Assembly: GCF_900115625.1 (NCBI RefSeq)
Contig: NZ_FOXD01000012.1
Span: 1-64,000 of the forward strand
Source: Salibacterium halotolerans
Lineage (GTDB): Bacteria > Bacillota > Bacilli > Bacillales > Marinococcaceae
DNA: 64,000 nt
Reading direction: 5' to 3'
The notes under the pieces are model-generated. The model made no database searches, was not told the DNA's origin, and worked only from the letters and a program-made list of their open reading frames with translations. Shown here piece by piece: positions 33,222 to 42,267 of this stretch. Numbering within the stretch: position 1 is the stretch's first letter; each line of letters starts with the position of its first letter. Position numbers and translations under genes: made by a program.

Positions 33222-34511
33222 TCACGCACCTGTATGAAGGTTGGCTGAATCTGTGTTCATCTGCGGATTCACGTTTTCCGGATAACCGTAACTACCGTGC
33301 TCACTCATATCAAGTCCCATGATTTCTTCTTCTTCCGAGACGCGTAGTCCTCCTGTCAGCCCTTTCGTAATTAAAAGCAGAATGTAGGAGGCAATAAAGG
33401 CGAACACCCCGCAGGCAAGCACACTGATGAACTGGACACCGAGCTGGGTTAAACCGCCGCCGTAGAACAGGCCGGCCTGACCGCCGTTCATTTCCGCCAG
33501 TTCAGGAGTGGCAAAGAAACCGGTCGAAAGCGTCCCCCATACCCCGGCTGCACCGTGTACGGAAAGGGCGAAAATAGGGTCATCAATGCCTTTCTTTTCG
33601 AAGAATTTCATGCTGTAGAATACAAGCAGTCCACCGATGATACCAATCACTACTGCGGCCCATGGCTCAACGTAGGCACACGATGCGGTGATGGCAACAA
33701 GTCCTGCAAGCGCACCGTTGAGCATGGTCGGCACATCTGCTTTTCCAAGTGATGCCCATCCTATGAGAAGAGCGGCAACGGCACCGGCTGCAGCAGCAAG
33801 CTGTGTGTTCAGAGCAACAAAGCCGAAGAAGGCGTCCGCCACACCGAATGTACTACCCGCGTTAAATCCGAACCAGCCTACCCACAAGAGTAGCACGCCA
33901 AGAGCAGTGAAGACCTGGTTATGTCCGGCCAGTTCATTCGGGGAACCGTCCTTGTTGTATTTACCGATACGCGGTTTCAGAAGAATGGTAGCAGCAAAAG
34001 CCCCCATCGCACCGGTCAGGTGAACCACCGTAGAACCGGCGAAATCCTGCTTACCAAGAGCACCGATCCAGCCTGCCCCCCAAACCCAGTGAGCAACAAT
34101 CGGATACACGAAAGCTGAAAACAACACAGCGAAGATAACGTAAACGGACAGCTTTGCTCTTTCGGCGAAACCGCCGAATGCTACGGTCAGCGCGATGGCG
34201 GCAAAAGCCAGCTGAAAGATAAAATCTACAGAGCTTGAAAGACCCTCCCCTTCAAAGGCATAATCACCATAGAAGAAGTTCGAAAGACCAATCACTCCGC
34301 CGGCGCTGTCCCCGTAGATAAATCCATAACCGACAGCCCAGAATACTAGGGATACAATACCGAGAGTGAAAATAGTTTTGCCGGCGATGTGTCCGGCGTT
34401 TTTCATCCGGGTGGAACCGGCCTCCAGCATAATAAATCCACCCTGCATAAAGATAACTAGAATAAATGCGACCATGATCCAGAGATTATCCATTAATACC
34501 ATAGGATCCAT
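33222..34511 (-). CDS. amtB: Ammonium transporter
   Basis: This 429-residue Amt/Rh channel has about eleven helices. Diagnostic segments are FIMLEAGSTRMKNAGHIAGK, DFAGSTVVHLTGAMGAFAAT, WVGWFGFNAGSTF and SVHGAAGVWGTLSTG, which contain the conserved histidines of the twin-His pore. The C-terminal cytoplasmic tail has EEEEIMGLDMSEHGSYGYPE, the conserved region that touches PII proteins. ATG start behind AAGGGGAG. Two GlnR/TnrA boxes lie upstream. It is first in the operon with the DUF294 gene and the exonuclease. B. subtilis pairs the transporter with glnK instead. Confidence 0.95.
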   Translation of the reverse strand: MDPMVLMDNLWIMVAFILVIFMQGGFIMLEAGSTRMKNAGHIAGKTIFTLGIVSLVFWAVGYGFIYGDSAGGVIGLSNFFYGDYAFEGEGLSSSVDFIFQLAFAAIALTVAFGGFAERAKLSVYVIFAVLFSAFVYPIVAHWVWGAGWIGALGKQDFAGSTVVHLTGAMGAFAATILLKPRIGKYNKDGSPNELAGHNQVFTALGVLLLWVGWFGFNAGSTFGVADAFFGFVALNTQLAAAAGAVAALLIGWASLGKADVPTMLNGALAGLVAITASCAYVEPWAAVVIGIIGGLLVFYSMKFFEKKGIDDPIFALSVHGAAGVWGTLSTGFFATPELAEMNGGQAGLFYGGGLTQLGVQFISVLACGVFAFIASYILLLITKGLTGGLRVSEEEEIMGLDMSEHGSYGYPENVNPQMNTDSANLHTGA

Positions 34512-34543
34512 GAAACGTTCTCCCCTTTCATATTCTTTGAAGA

Positions 34544-34560
34544 TGTAAACTTAGTTAACA
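34544..34560. promoter_or_regulatory. GlnR/TnrA box, downstream of the amtB start site
   Basis: TGTAAACTTAGTTAACA fits TGTNA-N7-TNACA. It is centred about 18 nt downstream of the predicted transcription start, a position suited to repression. Confidence 0.65.
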
Positions 34561-34576
34561 TCTTTCGTTATTTCAC

Positions 34577-34627
34577 ATTTTACACGTTCTACAGCTGGCA
34601 TCTACATTTATGTAAGAAAACCTCACA
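34577..34627 (-). promoter_or_regulatory. amtB promoter with upstream TnrA box
   Basis: A minus-strand -10 TAAAAT lies at 34582-34577, with no good -35. TGTAAGAAAACCTCACA (34611-34627) fits TGTNA-N7-TNACA and is centred about 49 nt before the predicted start, the usual place for TnrA activation. Confidence 0.65.
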
Positions 34628-34699
34628 CATTGATTTCGAAAAGTCTGATTTTTTTGCAGACGCCTGCGTCCGCGGTATTTTATAAAAAAGGAAGATACG

Positions 34700-35293
34700 A
34701 TGAAACTTTTACGAAGAATCTGCCTGCTGCTCGGAGTTCTTCTGCTCGTTTACGCCGCCTGGACCGCCTTCAGTATCTGGAGTTTCAGCCAGGTGACCGA
34801 AACAGAGAAAACCGATGCTGCCATTGTGCTCGGAGCGGCGGTTCACGACGGCGAACCATCTCCCGTGTTTCAAAAACGTATTGATCATGCCGTGAATCTT
34901 TGGAAAGAAGATCAAGTGAATGCTCTTCTTTTCACCGGCGGTAGTGCCGGAGACAAAGAGCCGGCCGAAGCAGAAGCAGCCGCTGCCTATGCCAAAGAGC
35001 AGGGAGTGGAAGAAGAACATATTTATATGGAGAGCAAATCCCGTATTACCGAAGGAAACCTCCGCTATGCTAAACAGGTGGCCGCTGCGCACGGGCTGCA
35101 TACCTTTACTCTCGTCAGCGATCCGCTCCATATGAAACGGGCGGAAGCGATAGCAGATGATCTCGGGATGGATGTCATCTCCTCCCCTGCCGGCGATTCC
35201 GCTTATCGAACCTGGAAAACCAAACTCCCGTTTTTCCTGCGCGAATGGTTTTATTACACCGGCTATCAACTTCTTTCTCCGTTTCGTTTTTAA
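34700..35293 (+). CDS. YdcF-like (DUF218) membrane-anchored protein
   Basis: This 197-residue protein has an N-terminal membrane helix (about 8-28) and a DUF218/YdcF domain. Motifs include DAAIVLGAAVHDGEPSPVFQ, LLFTGGSAGDKEPAEAEAAA and ESKSRITEGNLRYAK. Relatives (SanA, ElyC, YdcF) affect envelope integrity or lipid-carrier metabolism; the biochemical role is not settled. ATG start with AAAAGGAAGATACG. It is divergent from the amtB operon and followed by a terminator. Confidence 0.85.
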   Translation: MKLLRRICLLLGVLLLVYAAWTAFSIWSFSQVTETEKTDAAIVLGAAVHDGEPSPVFQKRIDHAVNLWKEDQVNALLFTGGSAGDKEPAEAEAAAAYAKEQGVEEEHIYMESKSRITEGNLRYAKQVAAAHGLHTFTLVSDPLHMKRAEAIADDLGMDVISSPAGDSAYRTWKTKLPFFLREWFYYTGYQLLSPFRF

Positions 35294-35306
35294 ATAGAAG
35301 AAACGT

Positions 35307-35346
35307 AAAAAAGCTGCTTCATGCCGGTGCACGAAGCAGCTTTTAT
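35307..35346. terminator. Bidirectional terminator, ydcF-like and AKR genes
   Basis: AAAAGCTGCTTC pairs with GAAGCAGCTTTT between two convergent genes, with T-tracts on both strands. Confidence 0.85.
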
Positions 35347-35353
35347 TTATACT

Positions 35354-36184
35354 TTAACTGTATGGGAAGTTGTCAGGGTGATAGCCGTAGCGGCGGTCTT
35401 CATTCAGACCGTCTATCGCCTGCAGGTCTTCGGCGTCCAGTGCAAAATCGAACACTTCCGCGTTGGATTTGATCCGCTCCGGTGTGACCGATTTAGGGAT
35501 AGTGATGACGTTATTTTCCATCGACCAGCGGATAAGCACCTGAGCCGGTTTTTTACCGTGTTTTTCCGCGATGCGCTGCACAGGATCGGCATCGAGCAGA
35601 TCTCCCTGGCCGAGCGGACGCCAAGCTTCAAGCTGAATATCGTGCGTCTGGCAGTACTCCAGCAGATCTTTTTGAAACAGGCGCGGATGGAATTCCACCT
35701 GGTTGACCATCGGCTTCACTTTGGCAATTTTCATCAGTTCTTCGAGGTGCTGATCGGTGAAGTTGCTGACGCCGATGGCACGGACTTTGCCATCTTCATA
35801 TAGCTTTTCGAGCGCGCCCCAGGTTTCTTTGTATTTGCCCGGGACCGGCCAGTGGATTAAGTATAGATCAATCACATCAACACCGAGTTTTTCACGGGAA
35901 CGTTCGAACGCTTCCAGTGTTTCATTGAAACCCTGCTCATCATTCCATACTTTTGTTGTCAGAAAGATATCGTCTGCAGGGACGCCGCTCTCTGCAATAG
36001 CTTTGCCGACACTGTGTTCATTTCCATAAAACGACGCTGTATCGATACTGCGGTACCCTGCTTCCAGAGCCGATTTCACCGCACGTTCCACTTCGTTACC
36101 GGCTTCTGCCTTGTATACGCCGAGACCAACCCACGGCATTTCCACGCCGTTGGCCAGGGTCTTTGTTGCTGTTTGAATACTCAT
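35354..36184 (-). CDS. Aldo/keto reductase
   Basis: This 276-residue AKR barrel has the catalytic tetrad Asp48 (SIDTASFYGNE), Tyr53, Lys77 (TTKVWN) and His110 (YLIHWPVP). An NADPH-binding tail, VITIPKSVTPERIKSNAEVF, follows. It resembles B. subtilis YtbE/YvgN, which reduce methylglyoxal and other aldehydes. ATG start behind AAGGAGGAAAAAGC. It lies 18 nt downstream of ung on the same strand and may be cotranscribed. Confidence 0.93.
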   Translation of the reverse strand: MSIQTATKTLANGVEMPWVGLGVYKAEAGNEVERAVKSALEAGYRSIDTASFYGNEHSVGKAIAESGVPADDIFLTTKVWNDEQGFNETLEAFERSREKLGVDVIDLYLIHWPVPGKYKETWGALEKLYEDGKVRAIGVSNFTDQHLEELMKIAKVKPMVNQVEFHPRLFQKDLLEYCQTHDIQLEAWRPLGQGDLLDADPVQRIAEKHGKKPAQVLIRWSMENNVITIPKSVTPERIKSNAEVFDFALDAEDLQAIDGLNEDRRYGYHPDNFPYS

Positions 36185-36202
36185 ATGCTTTTTCCTCCTT
36201 GT

Positions 36203-36877
36203 TTACTGATCAGGAATACACCAATCGATTTCCGGCCTTCCCATTTCTCTCAGAAACTCGTTCGTCCGGGAGAAGGGCCGGCTTCCAAAAAATCCTTTAT
36301 GCGCAGAGAAAGGACTCGGGTGCGGGGATTTGATCACGAGATGACGATCTGCGTTGACCAGTTCTTCTTTCGCCTGCGCATGACGTCCCCAGAGTATGAA
36401 TACCACAGGATCGCTTTTGTTATTCACCTGATTGATCACTTCGTTGGTGAAATGTTCCCATCCTGCGCCGCGGTGGGAGGCAGCCTGCCCCGCTCTCACC
36501 GTAAGTACCGTGTTCAGAAGCAGCACTCCCTGCTCCGCCCAGCTTGTGAGACATCCGTGGGACGGAACCGGACAACCGATATCTTCCTGCATTTCCTTGT
36601 AAATGTTCTGAAGCGACGGCGGCATTTTCACTTCCGACTGCACGGAAAAGCTTAATCCGTGTGCCTGGTTCGGACCATGATACGGATCCTGGCCCAAAAT
36701 AACCGCTTTCGTCCGTTCATAGGGAGTGTGGTGAAGCGCGTTAAAAATATCATACATATCAGGATAGATCGTCTTTTCCCCGTATTCCTGTTTTAAAAAC
36801 TCTCTCAGTTGAAGATAGTAATCTTTTTTGAATTCGTGATCGAGAACATCGGCCCAATCATTTTTCAACACAGACAT
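36203..36877 (-). CDS. ung: Uracil-DNA glycosylase
   Basis: This 224-residue family 1 UDG removes uracil from DNA. The water-activating loop [14 protein letters not shown] holds the catalytic Asp64. The second signature, [17 protein letters not shown] near residue 187, holds the catalytic histidine. Length and start (ATG 36877) are standard. In B. subtilis ung (ywdG) also lies near ywdI/ywdK. A parS site stands 75 nt upstream. Confidence 0.97.
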   Translation of the reverse strand: MSVLKNDWADVLDHEFKKDYYLQLREFLKQEYGEKTIYPDMYDIFNALHHTPYERTKAVILGQDPYHGPNQAHGLSFSVQSEVKMPPSLQNIYKEMQEDIGCPVPSHGCLTSWAEQGVLLLNTVLTVRAGQAASHRGAGWEHFTNEVINQVNNKSDPVVFILWGRHAQAKEELVNADRHLVIKSPHPSPFSAHKGFFGSRPFSRTNEFLREMGRPEIDWCIPDQ

Positions 36878-36951
36878 GCTTCGTCATCCGCCCCTTTTCT
36901 TCAGGTGCCTGCATGCACGTATTCCCGCTGTACATTCTTTCAAACATAAAT

Positions 36952-36967
36952 TGTTTCACGTGAAACA
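36952..36967. promoter_or_regulatory. parS site
   Basis: TGTTTCACGTGAAACA, a perfect 16-bp palindrome identical to the site at 21175. It ends at the stop codon of the inositol-phosphatase-like gene. Confidence 0.92.
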
Positions 36968-37738
36968 TTATCTTTTTATGAGAGCATCCAATTCTGCATA
37001 GATACCCGGGGCAGCAGCCAGTGCATACAATCCTTTTTCTTCCTCTGATACTTTCGTTCTTCCTCCCGCTTCTGCTGCCAACAGCAGACCGGCTTCCACG
37101 TCCCAGTCATGCAGCTTGATTTCCCAGCTGGCATCCAGTCTGCCGCAGGCGACGTAGCAGAGGTCCAGCGCAGCACTTCCGGTTCGGCGGAAACCACCGA
37201 GACGGGGAACGACCTGCTGAACGTGCGGCAGGTTATTATCTTCTGTCGTTCCTTTATCATAAGGAAAACCACTGCCGACAACCGCTTCATCCAGCCTTTT
37301 TGTTTCTGACGTATGAATATGGGTGCCGTTCAGCCAGGCCCCTTCTCCTTTTACTACTTCAAACATTTCATCCAGCTTCGGGGCATACACAACGCCGACA
37401 ACCGTTTCTCCTTTATAACGGAGACCGATGGAAATACAGTAAAACGGAATCCCCCTCGCATAATTCACCGTCCCGTCAATTGGGTCAATGACCCATTCGT
37501 AGGGGGAGTCTCCTTCATACGCGCCGCTTTCTTCTGTTTTCATGAGATGATCCGGATAATAGCTTCGTATCTGTTTCGTTAAAAACGATTCCGTCCATAC
37601 GTCCATTTCTGTTACAAGATCAATCGCGGCGCTTTTACTGCTCATTTCCATCGGCTTCTGCGCACGCCTTACCTGTTCTTTTCCTGCTTCAAAGGCCCAT
37701 CCTTTAGCAAGTTTAAGCATTCCCTTCCATTCCTGCAT
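36968..37738 (-). CDS. Inositol monophosphatase family protein
   Basis: This 256-residue Mg-dependent phosphatase is of the IMPase/SuhB/CysQ superfamily. Metal-binding motifs are Glu in MKTEESGAYEGDSPYEW, WVIDPIDGTVNYARG (about residue 80) and the later HDWDVEAGLLLAAEAGGR. Substrates range from inositol phosphate to fructose 1,6-bisphosphate and PAP, and cannot be chosen here. It resembles B. subtilis YktC. A start at ATG 37738 is assumed; ATG 37714 is also possible. Confidence 0.9.
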   Translation of the reverse strand: MQEWKGMLKLAKGWAFEAGKEQVRRAQKPMEMSSKSAAIDLVTEMDVWTESFLTKQIRSYYPDHLMKTEESGAYEGDSPYEWVIDPIDGTVNYARGIPFYCISIGLRYKGETVVGVVYAPKLDEMFEVVKGEGAWLNGTHIHTSETKRLDEAVVGSGFPYDKGTTEDNNLPHVQQVVPRLGGFRRTGSAALDLCYVACGRLDASWEIKLHDWDVEAGLLLAAEAGGRTKVSEEEKGLYALAAAPGIYAELDALIKR

Positions 37739-37894
37739 CCCTATCGCCTCTCTTTTTCCGTGTTTCTTCTATCATATCGGATATCAGGGGCGGACTCAAA
37801 AAACCATAGAGGTTAACCCGCCCTTTTTTTCTCCTATTTGTGTTACATTAGAGGCTGTTGTATCATCATTTGTGCTGCCAAGGAGAATCTATCT

Positions 37895-38485
37895 ATGCTT
37901 GAACTGATATTGAATGTACTCGAACAGCTTGGGCTCGCCGGATTATTTCTCGGAGTGGCTATTGAAGCGATCTCCTCCCCGTTTCCGGCCGCCATCGTGC
38001 TTCTTGTATACGGCTATATTATTGATCCAACCGGCTGGGACTGGATTCTTCTCAGCATTAGTTCAGCTGCCGTCTATACCGCTATCGCCTACATTCCTTA
38101 CTGGCTTGCTCTCCGCTATGACTACCTGCTGCAAAAACAGGTGGATAAAGCCGGGACGAGACAGATGATGAAATTCATGGACAAATACAGGGAATGGACC
38201 ATCACCGCCGGGCGTATTCTTGGGATGGGGTATATTGTATACGTTGCCGCCTTTTATCGCATTACACCCTTTCGTTACGGCTTTTTCACTTTTATCGGCG
38301 TGCTGCCGGTCGCCCTTGTTATGCTGTATCTCGGCAGACTCGGCAATATCGAAGTCGTTTATTCCTGGTTCCAGGGGATTCAGTATGTATTGATGGTTGT
38401 TCTGACCGGACTGATCGGCTGGTATATTTACTACCGGATTAAACGCAGGAAAAAGGAATCCGGCAGAAGGCGGGAAGAAGAATGA
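37895..38485 (+). CDS. DedA family membrane protein
   Basis: This 196-residue protein has the DedA/VTT domain: GLAGLFLGVAIEAISSPFPA at the N-terminus, and a re-entrant region around RILGMGYIVYVAAFYRITPFRYG that carries the conserved arginine. Several DedA proteins, such as UptA, flip undecaprenyl phosphate or phosphatidylethanolamine across the membrane. The start is ATG 37895 behind AAGGAG; an upstream ATG at 37838 has no ribosome site. The highly basic C-terminal tail (KRRKKESGRRREEE) is cytoplasmic. A terminator follows immediately. Confidence 0.88.
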   Translation: MLELILNVLEQLGLAGLFLGVAIEAISSPFPAAIVLLVYGYIIDPTGWDWILLSISSAAVYTAIAYIPYWLALRYDYLLQKQVDKAGTRQMMKFMDKYREWTITAGRILGMGYIVYVAAFYRITPFRYGFFTFIGVLPVALVMLYLGRLGNIEVVYSWFQGIQYVLMVVLTGLIGWYIYYRIKRRKKESGRRREEE

Positions 38486-38486
38486 T

Positions 38487-38531
38487 AAAAACAGACCAGA
38501 ACTGCGGCTTTTCCAGTTCCGGTCTGTTTTT
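38487..38531. terminator. Bidirectional terminator, dedA and chemoreceptor genes
   Basis: AAAACAGACCAGAACTG pairs with CAGTTCCGGTCTGTTTTT between convergent genes. Confidence 0.9.
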
Positions 38532-38549
38532 TGGAGAGCATAAAAGGTC

Positions 38550-40199
38550 TTATAGTGTGAACTTCTTCACCGTTCCATTCAATTCATCGGTGAGTGTCCG
38601 CAGTTCGGTTACCTTATCCACCACATTTCGGAAGGCTCCCAGCTGTTCCTGTGTCGATGATGAAATTTCTTCGTTCTCCGCTGCGGTTTCCTCAACAACG
38701 CTGCTGATGCTCTCGACGTTCTCGAGCACGTCGCTTCCAAGACCTTTGGAGTATTCCATGCTTTGCAGCAATTCTTCCAGTTTGCCTGTGATGGAAGCCA
38801 CTTTTTGATGAATATCTTCAAACGAGTTGTTTGTTGTTTCCATCGAAGACTGTTCTTCTGCAGAGATGGATACCCCGCGGTTCACAGCGGTCGTTACAGC
38901 CTCTATTCCTTCTTCAATCGAGCCGACCATATTGGAAATCCGGGTCGTTTCCTGCGTTGTCTGTTCGGCCAGTTTCCTGACTTCCTCCGCTACAACGGCG
39001 AATCCTTTCCCGGCTTCACCGGCCCGGGACGCTTCAATGGCGGCATTCAGTGCCAGCAGGTTTGTCTGGTTGGCAATGTCGGAAACGGAATCCGCCATCG
39101 AGTGAATCTTTTTCGTCGACTCCACAAAAGATTGAGTGGCTTCTTTAATACTTTTTGTCGTCTCTGTATTCTCCTGAACCAACTCCCGCTGCTTCTCAAG
39201 TGCTGCCTTGCCGGACTGAACAGCTTCAATCGCTTCTTCCCCGTATTGAACAGACTGCTTCGTGTAGTCCACATTCGACGAAAAAGCTTTATCCATATCT
39301 TCTACTTTCGTAACCGAATCCTGGAGGTCGGAGGCAATGGTCTGTGTCCCCTGCGCCAGTTCATCCGTAGAAGTGGCGACCTGCTGATTGATTTCTGTTA
39401 CCGTGGCGTTTTCATTCTCAATCTGCCCGGCAAACCCTTCTACTCTATCACTGACCGACTGAATAGACTGGAGTAACGTTCGGATCTGTTCAATCATCTG
39501 ATGAAACGAGTCGTTCAGCTGCCCCAGCTCATCTTTTTTCTGATACGAAATCGGTTCAATAGCCAGATTTCCGGCTGCCACTTCATTGGAACTCTCCGCC
39601 AGCTTCTTCAACGTTTTTGTAATCGGACTTGTGATCCGGTTGGATACCACAAGACTAATAATAATGAGTAGAACAACACTGACGATACTGGCAATGATGA
39701 TGAACTGTACCTGCTGATCGAGTGCCGCCTGCGATTGTTCATAACTTGCTTCGGCAACCAGCTGCAGCATATAGACATCATTTTCAATACCTGCGAGTCT
39801 GGACGCCTGCTGATCGGCAGTGGAACCATCTCCCGCTTCAAGGGCCTGCATCGTTGTTTCTGTCCATCCGTCGAATTTATTTTTGATCTTTGTAATGTAT
39901 TCGCGGCTTTGTTCATTCACCGCGATGTTATCGAGCTCACTGAGAAGTTCTTCGGTTGCTTCAATGGACGATGTCGTTTCCTGAACCAGCTCCTGACTCT
40001 GCGTGGTGGAAAAGCTGGATAAATTCAGCTGGGCAGCGTTCGTCTGTGATTTGAATTCCTCAATCGTAACGAGCGCATCCACCTGATCTTCACTGGAAGA
40101 CTGAATCTGCATCATGTTAAAAATGATAAACGCAATGATGGCTGCTGCCAGCAGGATCGTCGTCAATGTATTAATGAGTAGTTTCTTTTTAATAGACAT
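38550..40199 (-). CDS. Methyl-accepting chemotaxis protein
   Basis: This 549-residue transmembrane chemoreceptor has helix 1 at about 7-30. An extracytoplasmic four-helix-bundle sensor (about 31-165) is rich in Ser, Thr and Gln, and helix 2 lies at about 168-188. A HAMP domain starts at [19 protein letters not shown], and the signalling hairpin is centred on IADQ-like [43 protein letters not shown]. It should signal to CheA/CheW. It follows a BMP-family lipoprotein gene by only nine bases, which suggests that the lipoprotein delivers the ligand. ATG start with TAGGAGGAAAAA. Confidence 0.95.
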   Translation of the reverse strand: MSIKKKLLINTLTTILLAAAIIAFIIFNMMQIQSSSEDQVDALVTIEEFKSQTNAAQLNLSSFSTTQSQELVQETTSSIEATEELLSELDNIAVNEQSREYITKIKNKFDGWTETTMQALEAGDGSTADQQASRLAGIENDVYMLQLVAEASYEQSQAALDQQVQFIIIASIVSVVLLIIISLVVSNRITSPITKTLKKLAESSNEVAAGNLAIEPISYQKKDELGQLNDSFHQMIEQIRTLLQSIQSVSDRVEGFAGQIENENATVTEINQQVATSTDELAQGTQTIASDLQDSVTKVEDMDKAFSSNVDYTKQSVQYGEEAIEAVQSGKAALEKQRELVQENTETTKSIKEATQSFVESTKKIHSMADSVSDIANQTNLLALNAAIEASRAGEAGKGFAVVAEEVRKLAEQTTQETTRISNMVGSIEEGIEAVTTAVNRGVSISAEEQSSMETTNNSFEDIHQKVASITGKLEELLQSMEYSKGLGSDVLENVESISSVVEETAAENEEISSSTQEQLGAFRNVVDKVTELRTLTDELNGTVKKFTL

Positions 40200-40208
40200 T
40201 TTTTCCTC

Positions 40209-41180
40209 CTATGATTCGCCTGCGAGTTCTTCTCTGGCAGCATCCAGTTGATCACTCAGATTGTCCGGAAAGTCTGCTACACGCAATGGCGCCAAGCCGA
40301 CCCAATCTTCAGCAAGGCCATACTCCAGATTTTCACCTGACAGCGATTCTCCCTCAGCCATACGCTCAATCAATTGATAGATAGCGTTATCCACGTTTTT
40401 CATCACAGATGTAATGACCGCTTTTTCGGCCTGGAAATACTGATCGGTATCTACACCTATTCCATATACACCCTGGGCCTGTGCCTCCTGCAGCACCCCG
40501 ACTCCGGTAAATCCAGCAGCAGCGAATATAATGTCTGCACCATTTTGTATCATGCCATCCGCTATATCCGCTCCCAATTGATCATCCTCATAGGTCCCCG
40601 CGTATTCCCGGTCGATGACAATATCAGGGTTCGCGGCTTTTGCTCCTTCTTCAAAGCCATTGTAGAAATTGTTGATAATTTCTACATCCTTTCCGCCGAC
40701 AAAACCGATATGATCGGTTTCTGTTGTCATAGCTGCTGTCATGCCAGCCAGGTAACTGGCCTGTCCGACTTTGAAGTTGACAGAGGTAATGTTTTCCATC
40801 TCCGATACGGAATCTATGATCAGAAACTGCTGATCCGGTTGGTCGGCAGCTACGGTTTCCAGTGCTTCCTGCAGCTGATACCCTATTCCGATAACCAGGT
40901 CATTATCCTGCTCTACCAATTCACGTATACCCTGCTCATATGTATCTGTCGTGGCAATTTCTCTGTAATCAAATACGACATCTAGATTATCTCTTGCCCG
41001 CACAAGCCCCTCAAATGCGAGATCGTTAAAAGACTGGTCTCCAAGGCCGCTGTCCGACATCATCACACCGACTTTCAGTTTTCCCTCCGTCGCATTTATT
41101 TCCTGTTCCTGACCGCACGCCGCCAGTGACAACAAACTGAACAGACCCAGTGTTATAATAAAAAGATTCCTGAGTTTCAT
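40209..41180 (-). CDS. BMP-family substrate-binding lipoprotein
   Basis: This 323-residue lipoprotein has the lipobox SLAAC (Cys22) and a BMP/PnrA-like periplasmic-binding fold. Segments GDQSFNDLAFEGLVRA, DLVIGIGYQLQEALE and HIGFVGGKDVEIINNFYNGF are typical. Family members (TmpC, PnrA, Med) bind purine nucleosides or related compounds. No ABC permease or ATPase genes are adjacent. The next gene is a chemoreceptor, nine bases away, so sensing rather than transport is likely. ATG start behind GGGGGG. The ligand is an inference from the family only. Confidence 0.92.
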   Translation of the reverse strand: MKLRNLFIITLGLFSLLSLAACGQEQEINATEGKLKVGVMMSDSGLGDQSFNDLAFEGLVRARDNLDVVFDYREIATTDTYEQGIRELVEQDNDLVIGIGYQLQEALETVAADQPDQQFLIIDSVSEMENITSVNFKVGQASYLAGMTAAMTTETDHIGFVGGKDVEIINNFYNGFEEGAKAANPDIVIDREYAGTYEDDQLGADIADGMIQNGADIIFAAAGFTGVGVLQEAQAQGVYGIGVDTDQYFQAEKAVITSVMKNVDNAIYQLIERMAEGESLSGENLEYGLAEDWVGLAPLRVADFPDNLSDQLDAAREELAGES

Positions 41181-41439
41181 GCTTTCCCCCCTAAAATGGA
41201 CTCTTCCTGTTTCATCGACAAATTTCCTATAAAGTGAATAGATTTACTTAAATTTAACAAAAATTTAGGTGTAAAATCCTTCATATTGAAAAGGAAAGAA
41301 CCTAAATACATGAAAAAATCCGAACAATGGTACAAAATGCTTCATGCATTTTTTCGTACCACTATCCGGATCAGCTGCCCCTTCACTTTTTTATTTCAGC
41401 CCCTCATTTTCCAGTGTAATTTCGTTTTGAGCTATATCA
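41181..41439. other. Intergenic region between the BMP gene and rlmH
   Basis: GGTACaaaATGC/GCATttttTCGTACC (41330-41361) forms a hairpin. The 62-codon plus-strand frame here (41286-41474) has no family match and overlaps the 3' end of rlmH. It is not annotated as a gene. Confidence 0.5.
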
Positions 41440-41919
41440 TCACTTATGATATGGCTCTCCTTTTTGTATCTTAAACGCGCGGTAGATCTGTTCGAGCAGA
41501 AGGAGCTTCATGAGCTGGTGCGGGAAGGTCATGTTGGAAAATGACAGTTTGTGATCGGCCCGCTGCAGAACAGCTTCACTTACGCCGTTCGAACCGCCGA
41601 TGACAAAGGTGAGCTGGCTGTGCCCGTGCAGGCTCCACTTCTCCATTTTCTCCGCCAGCTTCTCCGAGGACCACTCGTGTCCGCCGATATCAAGCACTAT
41701 AACGTTGCGGCCGGGCTTTATTTTATGTAAAATCCGTTCACCTTCTTTTTCCGTGACCTGCTGCTTTTCTTTTTCACTCATCTGCTCCGGCGCCTGCTCA
41801 TCATTCACTTCATCCATCGTGAGCTTACAGTACGGTCCGAGCCGCTTTTCAAATTCTTCAATCCCCTGTTTCAGGTACTTTTCTTTTATTTTTCCGACAC
41901 TTACAATCTGAATCTGCAT
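41440..41919 (-). CDS. rlmH: 23S rRNA pseudouridine-1915 N3-methyltransferase
   Basis: This 159-residue SPOUT-class methyltransferase has a trefoil knot. Signatures are [56 protein letters not shown] and the C-terminal [20 protein letters not shown]. It methylates pseudouridine 1915 of helix 69 on assembled ribosomes. ATG start with CAGGAGAGG. Its position beside the wal operon is conserved in Bacillus. A DnaA-box cluster occupies the upstream spacer. Confidence 0.97.
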   Translation of the reverse strand: MQIQIVSVGKIKEKYLKQGIEEFEKRLGPYCKLTMDEVNDEQAPEQMSEKEKQQVTEKEGERILHKIKPGRNVIVLDIGGHEWSSEKLAEKMEKWSLHGHSQLTFVIGGSNGVSEAVLQRADHKLSFSNMTFPHQLMKLLLLEQIYRAFKIQKGEPYHK

Positions 41920-41940
41920 AAAGCCTCTCCTGTTTCAACG

Positions 41941-42212
41941 TTATACACATGTGTGCAACCTGCAATTTAATTATCCACACAACCTATCCACATATTCACA
42001 CCTGTTTCTGCGGTTTTCTTTGGATTTTATGCACAACTTGTCCACTGCAGTACGTTCAGGTTGTGGAATAGTCCCACTCCTTCTGTTTATCCATATAAGG
42101 AAATTCCCTTCTCTGTTATATCGCGTTATCAAGGGTTTTTTAGTTGTTATCCGGACATTCAGCGTACATGGCATCCCTCTTTTTTCACTATACCATATCT
42201 CACTTATCCACA
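41941..42212 (+). promoter_or_regulatory. DnaA-box cluster between htrA and rlmH
   Basis: Four exact TTATNCACA boxes lie on the plus strand: TTATACACA 41941, TTATCCACA 41971, TTATGCACA 42027 and TTATCCACA 42204. One-mismatch boxes are CTATCCACA 41984, ATATTCACA 41992 and TTATCCATA 42087, all in the same orientation. There is no gene in this 350-bp stretch. It may titrate DnaA, regulate rlmH, or contribute to origin control. Confidence 0.7.
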
Positions 42213-42222
42213 ATACATAGAA

Positions 42223-42263
42223 AAAGCCTTTCCCTGCATCGTGTGCGTGCAGGGAAAGGCTTT
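42223..42263 (-). terminator. Terminator of the walRKHIJ-htrA operon
   Basis: A perfect stem, AAAGCCTTTCCCTGCA with TGCAGGGAAAGGCTTT, lies five bases past the htrA stop and runs into TTTTCTATG on the minus strand. Confidence 0.9.
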
Positions 42264-42267
42264 GCTG

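Noticed and set aside
41286-41474. 62-codon plus-strand frame before rlmH
   Set aside because: It overlaps the rlmH 3' end and a hairpin, and encodes no recognisable domain.
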